Assembly (NCBI GenBank): GCA_017871115.1
Contig: JAFCIZ010000001.1
Location: 6,632,001-6,696,000 of the forward strand
Reading direction: 5' to 3'
Source: Cunninghamella blakesleeana
Taxonomy: Eukaryota; Mucoromycota; Mucoromycetes; Mucorales; Cunninghamellaceae
Length of the DNA: 64,000 nucleotides
Shown here: positions 23,641-36,463 of the stretch, piece by piece
How positions within the stretch are numbered: the stretch's first letter is position 1
Layout of the letters: every line of letters starts with the position of its first letter
The notes under the pieces: model-generated
What the model saw: the letters and a program-made list of their open reading frames with translations, nothing else
Told to the model about the DNA's origin: nothing
Database searches by the model: none
Translations under genes and position numbers: made by a program

Positions 23641-23708
23641 AGGTAAAAGAGGTGTATTTACTTTAAAAAATTATGCATATTAATAAAAGATAAATACTAT
23701 TTACCTTT
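23639..23708. repeat. Inverted repeat at the RNH201 stop codon
   Basis: AAAGGTAAA (23639-23647) pairs perfectly with TTTACCTTT (23700-23708), and inside it GTATTTA (23654-23660) pairs with TAAATAC (23691-23697). This gives a two-part stem around a 30-nt loop. The left arm includes the last bases of the stop codon, so it would sit in the 3' UTR. Confidence 0.4.
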
Positions 23709-23713
23709 CTACC

Positions 23714-23801
23714 ACGAGGATGGTTCAATTGTTTAAAGTTTAAGCTTTCGGACTTTATTTTGACCAATTCTCTCCTAAATTATAGTTATTTTACTCCTCG
23801 T
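23714..23801. repeat. Second nested inverted repeat after RNH201
   Basis: ACGAGGA (23714-23720) pairs with TCCTCGT (23795-23801). Within it AATTG pairs with CAATT, and TAAAGT with ACTTTA around a CTTTCGG loop. It begins six bases after the first hairpin ends. This may be RNA structure or a fold-back element remnant. Confidence 0.35.
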
Positions 23802-25149
23802 AAGTAGATGAAATATAAAAAAAAGCCAGTATTTTTATAATTTTTAAATGATTTATTTTTAGCATGTATTATCTTGATGATGATAATCTTGAAAGTTAAA
23901 AACTTGACCTATATAATCCTAATAAATTCTAATCGTAATAATAAAGTCTTTATACAAGACTTGTTAAGGTCTTGTGTCTAGAATTGGAAAATTGGTAAAT
24001 CGTTAACAATAAAAGTAAAAATAATACTAATAAAAAAATAGAGCCTATTTATAGGCATACATATAAATCTTTTATCTTTTTTTTTTTTTCGCTTACTTTT
24101 TTCATATATAGAAATCTATAACAAAAAGGAATATTGTATTTTTATCGTGGAATGAATTTTACAAGATTTTATTATTTTTTTTTTATTTTATTAAATTTAT
24201 TTAATGATTGAACAATAGAAAATCTTATATATGTATATATATATATATAAAAGGGGATTTTCATAATTGAAATAACTAATTATTAAATAGTTTAAACTAT
24301 TTTTTTTTTTATTCTGACAACAACTAAAAAAAAAAAGGATCATCGAAAAAGAAGTGACATATTGTATACAACCTGTGATTTTTATTTCATTTATGGGAAA
24401 GTTTTTAAGGTTTTTTTTAATATTTTAGACCCAAAAAAAAAAAAAAAAAATATCGATTCACTTTTTTTATTATATATATGTATTTTATATTAAAGTTCAG
24501 TTATAGTTAGTATCGATTATTATTATGAAATAATAATAATAATAATAATAATAAAAATATTAATAATGTAAACGTATATATATGTATGTTATTGACATTA
24601 AAGTACATCATTTTATTATACCAATGGCTGCATAATAAGAAGTTCGTTTTCTCCTCCTCCTACATTTTTTCTAATCAAAACATGTAATTTCTTGTAAATA
24701 AGGAATACTTTTCTTAATTATTTAAAATAAATAAATGGTGAGAATAATAACAATAATAATATTAATATTAATAATAAAATAATCAAGTTTTTTTTTTTTT
24801 TAATCCTATCTAAAAAAAAATTGAAGAAAACACTTGTATTAAACAAAAAAAAAAAAATACTACAACAATGAGGTAACATAACAAAAAAGGTTCTTAATCA
24901 ACTCCGTCTTTTTTTTTTGTTCAACTGTTGTGTAACAACAATAGATATAATTCTCGTACAACAGGAGAAAATATCATACCGCCAAAAAATATAAAAATGA
25001 GGAAATGAACAACATGTAACTTTATTTCTTTTTCCTTCTTTCTTTCTCTTTCTCTTTTTTTTTCCCTTTTTCTTTTTTTTCCACTCTTTCCACTTTTTTT
25101 TTTCTTTTTCGTTATTAAATATATAAAAGAGGAGAGAGAATCAAATGCT
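23802..25149. other. Intergenic region RNH201 / RapGAP
   Basis: It contains an ACAAGAC/GTCTTGT hairpin at about 23954-23978, poly-A/poly-T runs, an (AAT)n run at about 24535-24554 and a long pyrimidine tract (about 25025-25110) before the RapGAP start. No gene recognised. Confidence 0.45.
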
Positions 25150-28100
25150 ATGAATACAATAGAAGAAACTAAAATTGAGGATGATCCATTTTCTATTACA
25201 ACACCACCACCTTCACCACCTTCTTTATTAAATCATCATCATCAAAGACTATCATATTCTATTTCCTTTAATAATAATAACCATCATCATCATTCTTCTT
25301 CAACGCTTTTACATAGAAGTCAATCTCTAGCCTTAGATGATCAACATTATAAAAAAAAAAAACCAAACCATTTAAATAAATTATGGAAAAATCATCATAT
25401 AGATAAAGAATTACCTATAACCCCAACAATCATTTTATCACAATCACCTATGGATCGTATTCTTGCTACTTCTCCTCCTACTTTAATCGAATTTCATCAA
25501 TGGATCCTTCATTATTTATCAAATATTGAAGAGACAATCAATATTGAATTACTAAACATCCAACATCATCAGCATAATAATAATCATCAAGAAATCATTA
25601 GCAAGCTGGTTATTGCTAAAGATTGTTTATTACGTTTAATAAATACTTTGGATGATAAATTGGTATTAAAAACTAAAATCATTAATAAATTACATTCTAT
25701 TTCTTTTCAATCTATGGGTATAAATGAAATTTTACAGGTAATATACAAAAAAAAGGGGAATTATTTTCCAATCCTCGGTTTTTTTTTTTCTTTTTTTCTT
25801 TCTTTCTTTCTCTCTCGCTCACTCGCTCTCTTTATTTATTTTTTATTCACCCTATTTTTTTCACACTCTTTTTTTTTTTTTCTTCTTTTTCCTTAATAGA
25901 TCTTACAACATAGTCATTCTTCTTTACAATCATGTTTAACTTATCATACAGAGTTAATAGACACTTTAACTGAATCCTCCGTTATGGAAATACCTTGTTT
26001 AACCTCCAACTCTATTGATTATACTTCTTTATGGCCGGACCATCTTGATGCTAACATTCACTGGTTTCATGATAACTTTTGTGGGAAAGATTATCTTACC
26101 TTATTTATTCCTTTATTACCAACAAAGTCAACAACTTTTCAAAATAATAATAATAATAATAATAATGTGACCTATGCTGTTGTTAATATAATTCATGAAC
26201 TTGTATCAACTACTTCTACCTTTTTAAAAACAAGTTCTGATGAAGAAGTAGATGAAGAAGATGATGTTTTTTCAACAATGGATGATAATGGGGATATTAA
26301 TGACTTGGAAAATAGTCAATATCGTATTATTATTCGTATACCAAAGGTAAATATTTATATATATATATAAAGAAGAGTGATATGGAGATAAATAGAGTAT
26401 ATATGTAATATGTATGTGATAATTCTTTTTATTTATTTGTTTATTTATTTGTTTATTATTTATTTAGCGTTTTACAAAAAGGTACATTGTAACCTGTGCA
26501 CAAGCCTATGATTATATGAATAAACATGGTGGATTAAACGTTTCATTTAAAACAGCCAAATCAAATCGAAAATCATTAAAATTAAATCAATTATCACCTC
26601 ATTTTTCATCTCATTATCGTTATTTATCTGCTGCTTTACACTCGGTTTGCCCTGAATTGAATTTTAATCATGCTATCTTATTAACTTCTACATCAACTTC
26701 TTCATGTGGTATTGAGAAAGAATTATTACATTTGGATGGAATAGAGGTAAAAAATAATTTTTTTTTAAAAAAAGAGGATAATAATGCATATAAATCATAG
26801 TTAAATAAAAAAAAATAGGAGGAAATAATAATAATAATAACAATAATTTATATTCTGCATAAGTTTTATTCATTTTATACTCAACTTTATTTTTTTTTTA
26901 ATTTTATTCTTGTATATATATAGGCACCTCCTTCTTATAAATTCGGTGTATTAAATATTAAAAAAAATCAAACCAAAGAAGAAGAATTTTTTGCAAATAC
27001 AGGATTATCCACTTCCTTTGATCATTTTTTAAGAATCTTGGGGGATCGTATACCTTTAAAAGGTTATCGTGGTTATACAGCTGGTCTGGATACAAGAAGT
27101 AAGTATATATATATATATATATATATAAATAATAACACTAAAATAAAAATATAAGTGGAATGACGATGCGGATATCTAATTAACTTTTTTTGGTTAATAC
27201 GTAGCTGGTGAAACCGGTGATACTTCGGTAGTATCAAAGTGGCGAGGGCACGATATCATGTTCCACGTTGCATCTTTAATGCCTTTTTTAAAAAATGATA
27301 AACAACAAGTTCAAAGAAAAAGATATATTGGAAATGGTAAATTTATATATATTGAATAATAGTAATATAATGAAAAAAGCTCATCTCATTTTAATTTTTC
27401 TTTTTCATTTTATTGTATTTTAAAAATAGATATTGTATCGGTTATCTTTTTAGAAGGTGATTCACAATTTAACCCAGAATCCATTCGATCGAAATTTTTA
27501 CATGTTTATATTGTGGTACGACAAGAAGAAATCGATGGGAAAATTGGTTGGAGGTAAAATATATATTTATATATAATATAAATGAAATAAGAGTAATATA
27601 ATATAAATGACTGTATTTAATTCATTTCATTTTTTTTTTTTTTTTAATATCAATATTAGAGTTGAAGTAGTACGAAGAAATAACGTGCCTGAATTTGGTC
27701 CTTCTTTACCAACTCCTCCAGTTTTTTATGATGAAAATACATTACGTCAATTCTTAACTATAAAATGTAAAGTTACTCAAAAATTTAAAAAAATAAAAAA
27801 TAAATATATTCATTTTTTTATTAATTTTTTTATTTTTTACACTCTTTTCTCCTTTATATATATTAGTGATCAATGCTGAAAATGCCGCACTCAAATCGGA
27901 AAACTTCCTTGTACCTAATTTTAGAGCTCGTGGTGGCATATTAGAAAGTATTGTAGAAAAAGGAATCAATCAAAAGGAATCCATTGCCATGTCTTCATTG
28001 ATAGTAACTAAAACATTTAAACAGCGTCGACCTAAATCATCTTCTGGTAGCCAAAGATTATCAAGGGCTTCCTTAAGAAGTATAAGATCCTCTCCTGATA

Positions 28101-28850
28101 GTAGTAGTTATTATACATCATCCTCTTTTACAAATCAACAACAATCTCCTCCTATTGATGTAATCCCTCCTATGCCTACACCTACAAGGTCTACCATGTT
28201 ACAGGATTTAAAAAATTTTGCTTTAAGAAGAGCTCCTACTTTAACACAGCCTAAATCTGGTTCCTCTTCCTCCTCAAAAACAGATGGAAAATATAACATG
28301 GAAAGTGATGATACACTATTATTAAAAGATGACTCAACTTCAGCTGCTCAACAACAACAACAACAACAGCAACAACAACAACAGCAGCAGCAGCAAGCAA
28401 AAAAACCAAGTTATACAACTTCATTTCCTTCTATGGCATCTAATTTATTATTTCGACAAAATGGAAATACTAATGATGGTAAGTTTAAATATATGTTTTT
28501 ATCATTTTTATTATTATGATATAGTATATATAATCTAATTATCTTTTTCTTTTTTTATAGATGAACCTATTGTTCAATCAAACAAGAATGGTGGATCTAT
28601 TCTTGCAGCAAAAGCTAGAACCGTTTTTTTTAATAAAACAACCTCAAGTGCATCTTTATCTTTCAATGGTCAACCTCCAAAACCTAAAAAAACATTCTCT
28701 ACTACTTCTACAACAACAACAGGACAACAACACCAAAATGAAAATACTGGGTTTAGGCATAAGGCTCAAAATTTAATGATAAATGTCGTAGGTCGAAGAT
28801 CAGGTCAAAATGGAAATCAACACCCTATTATGCCGACTTTGAAAGAATAA
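25150..28850 (+). CDS. RapGAP-domain GTPase-activating protein
   Basis: Nine exons (25150-25737, 25900-26346, 26468-26746, 26924-27098, 27205-27336, 27430-27553, 27660-27766, 27867-28478, 28561-28850) give 917 residues. The catalytic Rap-GAP domain spans about 440-640: FDHFLRILGDRIPLKGYRG, the WRGHDIMFHVASLMPF block and RKRYIGNDIVSVIFLEG. The last contains the catalytic Asn thumb of the family (about residue 540). SIRSKFLHVYIVVRQ follows. This architecture stimulates GTP hydrolysis on Rap/Rsr1-type Ras-like GTPases. The N-terminal 430 residues hold Pro-, His- and Asn-rich segments, then a region that may be helical. The C-terminus is Ser-rich with a Gln run encoded at about 28349-28397. Which GTPase is regulated cannot be read from the sequence. 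Confidence 0.9.
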
Positions 28851-29712
28851 ACTATTCATTCATTTTTTTTATTGTTTATATAATATTGTTTATTTTTTCT
28901 TCCCTCCTTTCCTTTTTTCATTTTATCAAAAAATAACTCAAACAATAACCAAAAAAAAAAAAAAAAAAAAAACTTTTAAAATATTAATCGGGCAGGTTCC
29001 ATTTTTTTTTCTTTCCGTTCCTTTTTTTTTTATTCTTTTTTCTTATCATTATTATTATTATTATTACATTTTAATCTATTATTATAATTAGTTTTATTAT
29101 TACTATTATTATTATTATATTGCTACGTAATTGTTTTATTTTACTATTTACTTTTTACTATTCCTTTTGTATACATTACAATTATTTTACCTTTTTTTAT
29201 CATCTTGATAAAAAAAATAAATTCTCTCTAACAACCCCAATTTATACATCCATTTTATAAAAGCTCGACAAGGTTTAGTATAGATTGATCACATTGTCAT
29301 GATTGCATAGTTTAAACTTTCTTTAAATGCATATGATTTTTTTATATCCTATTTTATGAATGACTTTATATACATTATTAGCGGATGCTTAAATTTGTTG
29401 GGAATCAGGATAAATTTTGGCATGATTTCCTTTTTATATTCTTTTTTTTTTCATATTTATATATTAAGAGCTATCAGTATATCTACTATTATTATTTATT
29501 AAAAGTATAAATTTAATTTGTATTTCACCGTTGCATAAAAATGTATTGATGTATATCGTTTATTCTTTTTCTTTATATATATATATATATTTATAATGAT
29601 GTTGATACTGTCTATAATTATGATTTGCTGTTATTATATTAATTTTTTTTTTTTTTTTTTTTTTTCAAAAAAAATTGGTATATCCATATATATATATAAT
29701 GCTGTAAATAAT
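28851..29712. other. Convergent 3' intergenic region
   Basis: T-rich DNA with (ATT)n at about 29049-29068, a 20-nt poly-A at about 28951-28973 and poly-T at 29643-29664. It lies between two converging genes; no gene seen. Confidence 0.5.
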
Positions 29713-30233
29713 TTATTTTAAACGTCCTTGATCTTTCATATCTTGTTGTTCCTCAGGTGAAAGTGACCAAAATTCTTTTCTCTTTTTATAAAACCATCGT
29801 CGTATCTATTAATAATAATGTATAAAATTTTTTATTTTTTTTTTAAAAAAAAAAGATATGGTCAATATAGTGATATATATATATATATTAATTATATTAT
29901 TATATATTTTTGGATTAGCAAATGTTTATATTACAGGTGAAAAACAATGTTCTTGGGATCCAAAATCAGCAAATAAAACAATATAACCGGAAAGACCTAT
30001 ATAATTATATTAGTTTTTTTATTTATAATATTAGTTGAATTAACCTGTGATATATACATTTCTGATAAATCTGTCAAATATTTACCTATTGAAATAACCC
30101 AAGATGCTATTTGAATTTGTCTAGCTCTTAATTGAGGAGCCATTTGTTGGGGCATTTGTAATCGACGTCTTGCTTTTTCATCAAGTACTGGATTATAAGT
30201 ATTTCTAGGAGGAGGAGTTTGTGACGATTTCAT
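29713..30233 (-). CDS. Small single-span membrane protein, unknown
   Basis: Three exons (30233-30086, 29996-29935, 29805-29713) join in phase to exactly 100 residues. The protein starts MKSSQTPPPRNTYNPVLDE, has an Arg/Gln-rich stretch, then one hydrophobic helix (IASWVISIGLSGYIVLFADF), and ends with a basic-aromatic patch (IRRWFYKKRKEFWSLSPEEQ) and a charged tail. The shape is that of a small integral membrane protein of mitochondria or ER; I cannot name the family. The normal composition of all three short exons and the consistent phases support a real gene. It is divergent to NUP54 across 266 bp. Confidence 0.7.
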
Positions 30234-30499
30234 TGTATTTTATATATTAGTTTAATAAATAGATTAAAATAAATTGAAGAAAGGTGAAAATAGAAAAAAT
30301 TGACTGGGTTAAAAAAAATTGAATAATGAGAATATTTTTTCGGGCCAGTCACCGCTTTTAATTTTTTTTTTTTTTTTTTTGGACATTTTAAAGCGCGTGC
30401 TTCTCGATTTTTTTAACTCTCTTTTACTTTTTTTTTTTTTTGCTTGTATTCATATTTTATCTTCTTCTATTTTATTAATTATATTACAAGATCCATCTG

Positions 30500-30929
30500 A
30501 TGGCTTTTTCTTTTGGAGCACCAGGTACTATATTTATTTATTTATATATAAATAAATATCGACCCTAATAAAAAAAAGAAAGAAAGAAAGAAAAAAAGAA
30601 ATTTATTATTATTATTTTAAAACTTCTACTTCAATAATCGTATCTTTGTGTATAAAAATAATATTAACAATGATTATAACAACATAAATAGGATCGAATA
30701 CTACAAATCATTCCGCAGCAGGAACTTTGTTTGGATCTACACCAACTTCAACATCAGGTTTTGGAGCTACTAATTCATCTACACCATCAGCTGCTGGTAC
30801 TTTGTTTAGTTCAAGTAATAATTTAACTACCACAAGTAATAATAATTCAGGTAATATTTCTGCTCCTGATGCTATATTTGATGGCGAGAGATTAATCACT
30901 AACACAGATACAGCATGTATACGTTCATA

Positions 30930-30970
<41 letters not shown>

Positions 30971-31379
30971 GCAGATATAGCGAGCTTTTACATTTATATT
31001 TATTATTATTATTTTATATTTAAACTATAGGATTTGGATTTGGTGGAGGAGGAGCTACAGCTACTAATACCACAGGTATATATTGTCACTATTATCATTA
31101 TTATTATACTCACTGAAAAATTTAATTTTAAATAAAATGGATATGGTTTGATTTACTTAGGATTTGGTGGATTTGGTCAACAGCAACAAAAGCCAGCTAC
31201 AACAGGATTTGGAGGATTCGGCACATCTACAGCACCTTCAGCGCCTACTACCAGTGCGGCAACAGGTTTTGGTGGATTTAATAGAGTACAGCCATTACAA
31301 ACCAATACAGGATTTGGTGCATCATCATCTGCTGCCCCTACTACTTCGACTATCACTACTGGTTTTGGAGGTTTCGGTC

Positions 31380-31414
<35 letters not shown>

Positions 31415-33260
31415 AACACAGGGTTTGGGGGTTTTGGTACTTCTACTGCTCCAACAACATCTCTTGCACCTACGACATCTGGCTTTGGATTTGGAAATAC
31501 ACAAACCGCTAAACCTACCACTACTACTGGATTTGGTGGGTTTGGTCAACAACAACAAACTACAGGTTTTGGCGGATTTGGTCAACAACCATCAGCCAAT
31601 ACAAATACTGGTTTCGGAGGATTTGGTCAACAACAACAGCAATCACAACAACAGCAAACTACAGGTTTTGGTGGTTTTGGTAATTATCAGCATTTTTATT
31701 ATTATCATTATACATATAGAGGAATGTAATAATAATAAAAAAAGATTAATTAATTAAATATATAATTATTATTATAATAATTATTTTAGGTCAAAATAAA
31801 TTAAATCAACCTACAACAGGGTTTAGTGGATTTGGTCAACCATCATTAAATCAAAATCAACAATTACAACAACAACAGCAACAACAGCAACAACAACAGC
31901 AACAACAAAATGTATGGCAACAACTTGCACTTATTCGAGCACATTGGGACCCTACATCACCATTATGTCAATTCAGAGTAAGAGAGTTATAATATAAAAT
32001 TAAAAAGAAATATATAGTAAAGCTAATATAATAATAATAATAATAACAATATATTTATAACATTAATATATAAAAATAATAGCATTATTTCTATAATATG
32101 GTACCACCTAATGAAGTTCACTTATATGTTCGCCCTTCTAATCAAGATGAACAGTTATGGAATGAAGCTCAAAAAAATAATCCTGATCCAACTTGGTAAA
32201 AATATAATACATCAGTTAATATATGCATATTAAAAAAAAAAAATACAAAGATAATAATATATTCATTATATATATATATATGCTCTTATTTTATTTATAG
32301 TATGGTACCAGTATTAGCTGTAGGATTTGATGATATATTAAAGCGTATGGAAATTCAAGATCAGCAATCAGAACTCCACAAAAATAAATTAGAGGTATAC
32401 ATACATATATAGTTAACTTGAATATATTTAAAGGTTAAGAAGAATGAATTATTAATTTTAATATTAATTTTTATTTATGATTTTTATATACTTATATATA
32501 TATATATATATATATAACAGGAAATAAGTCAAAGATTAGAGACTGTACAAAGAAATTATGAGCTTGGTAGTCAAGCTAGATTAGAAGAACATAAAAGACG
32601 TCATATAGATTTAACCCAACGTTTAATACGAGTAAGTTTTATACACTTTATCTATATTTATATATATGTGTATTAATTATATAAATTGTTATTATATATA
32701 TATTAGCTACTTCGTCTTGTACAAACATTGCGATATAAGGGATTCCCTCTTAATGATGGAGAAATTGCATTACAAAAGAATTTCCAAGAATTGGCTTCTC
32801 AATCTAATAGCCCTGATCAATTATTTAATAAAATGCTTCACCTATGGTCACAATTACAATCAATAAAGAAAGCCCGATTACAGGCACTTGGTCAATATGA
32901 CGAAAACACATTATGTACATGGGAAACACTTAATGAAAATGATACCAACAGAATTGCAAAGGTAAAATAATAATAATAATAACACAATGAAAATGAAAAT
33001 AATAATGAAAATATGAATAATAATATAATATAATATTTGTATTGGTGTATTTATTACTATTACTATTGCTAATATTATCATTTCTCTGTAATACATATAC
33101 ATATATATATATATATATATAGGTACTAGCCGATGAGCAACAAGGATTAAGCCATGTCATTAATGTATTGAAAAAGGACATGGAAGATGTAGAAACATTG
33201 GAAGCTAATCTTAAATTAAAAGCTAACAATAGTAAATCTTTTATTTTAAGTAGTAAATAA
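30500..33260 (+). CDS. NUP54: Nucleoporin Nup54/Nup57 (FG nucleoporin)
   Basis: Nup54 (yeast Nup57) is part of the Nup62 channel complex of the nuclear pore; its FG repeats form the permeability barrier. Ten exons (30500-30524, 30692-30850, 31031-31075, 31161-31679, 31790-31977, 32083-32195, 32301-32394, 32521-32631, 32707-32961, 33123-33260) give 548 residues. Residues 1 to ~290 are GFG/GFGGFG repeats separated by Thr/Ala- and Gln-rich spacers; Gln runs are at about 31379-31413 and 31866-31912. The C-terminal part has the family block MVPPNEVHLYVRPSNQDE, then DPTCMVPVLAVGFDDILKR and long coiled coils. The donor at 30851 was chosen because it alone keeps the frame into GFGFGGGG. A coding-like continuation past it is reported as a finding. 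Confidence 0.9.
30930..30966. repeat. (TA)n microsatellite in NUP54 intron 2
   Basis: About 18 TA units. Similar runs lie in other introns and gaps, for example about 1341-1372, 22718-22746, 27104-27126, 38708-38730, 41771-41812, 48361-48396 and 55894-55916. Confidence 0.85.
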
Positions 33261-34151
33261 ATTTTTTATAGTTTTATTTCGCTAATATATACAACACTAC
33301 TTTATTATTATTATACTCTATTTTTCTTTTTTCTTTTTTTTATAAATAAAAATATTTAATAATGGTAAAATAATAATGTTTATATTATTATTGAACCAAT
33401 TCATATTATAAGAGTATCCATTGATCAAAAAAAAAAAAAAAAAAAAAAAAAAATCCACGTAAAAAAATTAAACCACTCGATATATCTTTAAATCAGTTAT
33501 AATTACGATTGTTATTTCTAGAATATTCAAAGTTTTTTTGTTTGTTTTGATATAATGATGTTCAATACAACAATAAACAACAAGCAGCCGAAATTAGGTG
33601 TTTTTTACATATAAAAGGAGGAAAATAAAAAAGAGTTACTAAAAGATACTTGATTTATTATTATTATTATATTCTGTAAAAAAGAGAATTTTTATTTTGT
33701 TCCCCTTACTTTTTTATTTTTTTTTATTATAAATATATGGAACTCTCTCCCTCGCTCTCTTCCTTATTTTTATATAAAAAATAGTACTATTTTATATATG
33801 TATTTTTATTATAGGGGAGAGCCAAAAATATATATAAAAAAAAATATAAAAATATCTTTTATTATACTAATAAAGAAATATATAGATATAAATAAAACAT
33901 ATAAAAATATATATATATATTTATTTAATTAGAATCAAATAAAATAATAAATATATGGTAATACAATGAATAAATGATTTTACCTGGTTTAATGTTAAAA
34001 ATAATACGGAGTTTAAATATTTAAGGAGGAAATTCTTGATTTTCATTGGTTATTTAATAAACTTTTAAAAAAAGAGGCAAAAAAAAAACTAATTATCATT
34101 TCTTTCTTCTTTCTTTTCCTCTTTACTTTTTTTTTTATTATATAAATTATC
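33261..34151. other. Intergenic region NUP54 / CE4 gene
   Basis: A 27-nt poly-A run at about 33427-33453, scattered T-runs, and a CTTT-type pyrimidine tract at about 34099-34137 before the deacetylase start. No gene seen. Confidence 0.45.
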
Positions 34152-36463
34152 ATGAAGTTAATCACATATGCTTTAGGATTATTGTTAAGTAGTGGGTTAA
34201 TATATGCACAAGGTGAAGGAGCAACAGTTAAATCACCTACTTCAACTACTACAGCAACTTATTCTTGTGACCCTTCAACTTGTCAACTTTCCAATAATTG
34301 TTTATGTGCATCTTCTAATCCACCTAATGGTTTAGCACCAAAGGATACTCCTCAATTTGTTGTTATTACTTTTGACGATTCTATTCAGGAACCATTATAT
34401 AAAACTGCTCAAAAAATGTTAAATGTGACGTATGTTTTATAAATACTAATATCAGTAGCAATGTCATATATGAATATATCTAATATAACTTGGTTACCAT
34501 AAATATAAAAATATGTATCTATTTATTTAATATTAATGTATGCATGCTTTTATTCTATTTTAGTAATCCTAACGGATGTGGCGGTAAAGGTACATGGTAT
34601 GTAAGTTCAGAATACACAGACTTCTCTTTAGTTCAACAATGGTATGCTCAAGGAAATGAAATTGCAGAGTAAGTGATCATGATATTTATTCTTCAAACTA
34701 GTATAAAATAAAGCAAAAAGTCATCATCCATACTTATTTGATTTTTTATATATCTTTATTTTCTTATAGTCACACTTTCAGCCATGTTGGTTCTCCTTCA
34801 GCACGTAAATATCAATAATGAAATGAAAATGACGATATATAATGATTATTTTTTATTAATGGTCAACTATTTCTTTATTTTTATTTTTAAATAGAGGAAA
34901 TTTCATCAGTAAAGGCAATGTTGTCTGCTTATGGTATTATTTTTTTTTATTTATTCTGAGCTAAAATGATATATATATATATATATTAACGGCATTTTAT
35001 TTTAATTATTTTAAATAGGTGGTGTACCAAGCAAAAAAATCCAAGGATTCCGTGCACCCTTTTTAAATTATACCACTGAAACATTAAAACATTTATCAGA
35101 ACAACAATTCTTATATGATTCAAGTGCAAGTTCAAGTAGTGATAGTGACTTATTCTGGCCTTATACTTTAGATCATGGTATGGCAAATGATTGTTGGACT
35201 GGTGTCTGTGATCCTAATTTGAAGTTGCCTGGTTTATGGGAAGTACCTATGTATGCTGTCATGAATAATGCTAGCGTACCTCAATTGATGGACGTTTATT
35301 TAGCTGGAACTCCTGAAGATGTTAATAAGTGTAAGAATATTAAAAAATTTTAAGAAAAATTTAAAATAATAAACATAATCAAAATCACAATCATCTAATC
35401 ATATACCCTTATTATTATCGTTGATACTATTATTATTAATATTACGTTTATAGGGAGTTTGGCTACCTTTGACAAACATTATAATGGTGGAAGACAACCT
35501 TTTGGTATTTATGTACATCCAAGTAAGACTTTTTATTTACCTTTATATTTTTCATAATCATCATTTTACTATTTATTGATGCTTATATATATATATTAAT
35601 TCGTCTTTTTTCTTATTAATTATAATAATGATTAATCAGCCCATTTGTCTAGCTTCCCCGGTTTGCCTGACCCAAAACCTTTATTAGACGGTGTCCTTCA
35701 ATTAATTAAAACTATTTCAGAAAAACCTGATGTATGGGTAGTAACCAATCAACAATTATTACAATGGATGAAAAACCCTGTGAAAAGTTCAGAACTTGGT
35801 GCACAACCTTATATGAAATGTCAACAACCTATTATTGAAAGTGAAATCTGTAATGGATTAGACGATAATAACGATGGCAGCATTGATGAAAATTTATTAA
35901 ACAAGTAAAGAAAGAATACATAGATGTATAAAAGAATTACGATAACAATATATAACATATATATGTATAATATTCAGTGACTAATTTTTCTTTTTTCTTT
36001 TTCTTTTTTTAAAAAAAATAGCTGTAACTTTGGTACTTCCAACTTTAAAACTTGTTTCACTTGTCCTAGTACTCCTCCATCATTAGCTTCTCCTACTCCC
36101 ACTTCTGGCTCTCAAAATGGTACTGCTGGTTATAGATACCCCGTTCCCGATACCTGCGAGTAAGTTATTTTATTTTATTTTAACCTTAAAAAATTAACAT
36201 GTTTATTTTGTTTTTGTTTTTTAATATAATCATTATCATTATTTTTCTATAAAAAAAATAATAGTTCAATTTGGTGGGATCCCGTTGGTAATAAATGTTT
36301 ATGTGACAATTCAGCTACTGATTGCAAATATAAGAATTTAGCTGTTGAAACTAGTAAAAATAACGGTGGTGCCGGTGGGTCCAGCAGTGCTTCCTCTGTT
36401 GAATTATCCTTTGGCCATTTAGCCTTTTCTATGGTTTTAGCTGCTTTAGTTACCCTCTTTTAG
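34152..36463 (+). CDS. GPI-anchored chitin-deacetylase-like CE4 protein with calcium-type motif
   Basis: Nine exons (34152-34429, 34564-34668, 34770-34804, 34895-34933, 35019-35330, 35454-35522, 35640-35904, 36022-36159, 36265-36463) give 479 residues. An N-terminal signal peptide (LITYALGLLLSSGLIYAQG) precedes a Cys-rich segment (CDPSTCQLSNNCLCA). The NodB/CE4 domain has its motifs intact: VVITFDDS (metal and catalytic Asp), the metal-binding pair HTFSH, GFRAPFLNY, and GIYVHP near its end. This predicts N-deacetylation of chitin or a related cell-wall glycan. After the catalytic domain a CNGLDDNNDGSIDE block resembles the putative metal-binding motif of MopE-like proteins. A second Cys-rich domain follows, then a Ser/Gly spacer and a hydrophobic C-terminus (LAFSMVLAALVTLF) typical of GPI attachment. 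It is probably cell-surface. Confidence 0.9.

Noticed and set aside
31164..31757. Long alternative frames over the Nup54 FG-repeat exon on both strands
   Set aside because: Shadows of the repetitive FG/Gln coding sequence; only the GFGGFG frame joins the conserved C-terminal exons.
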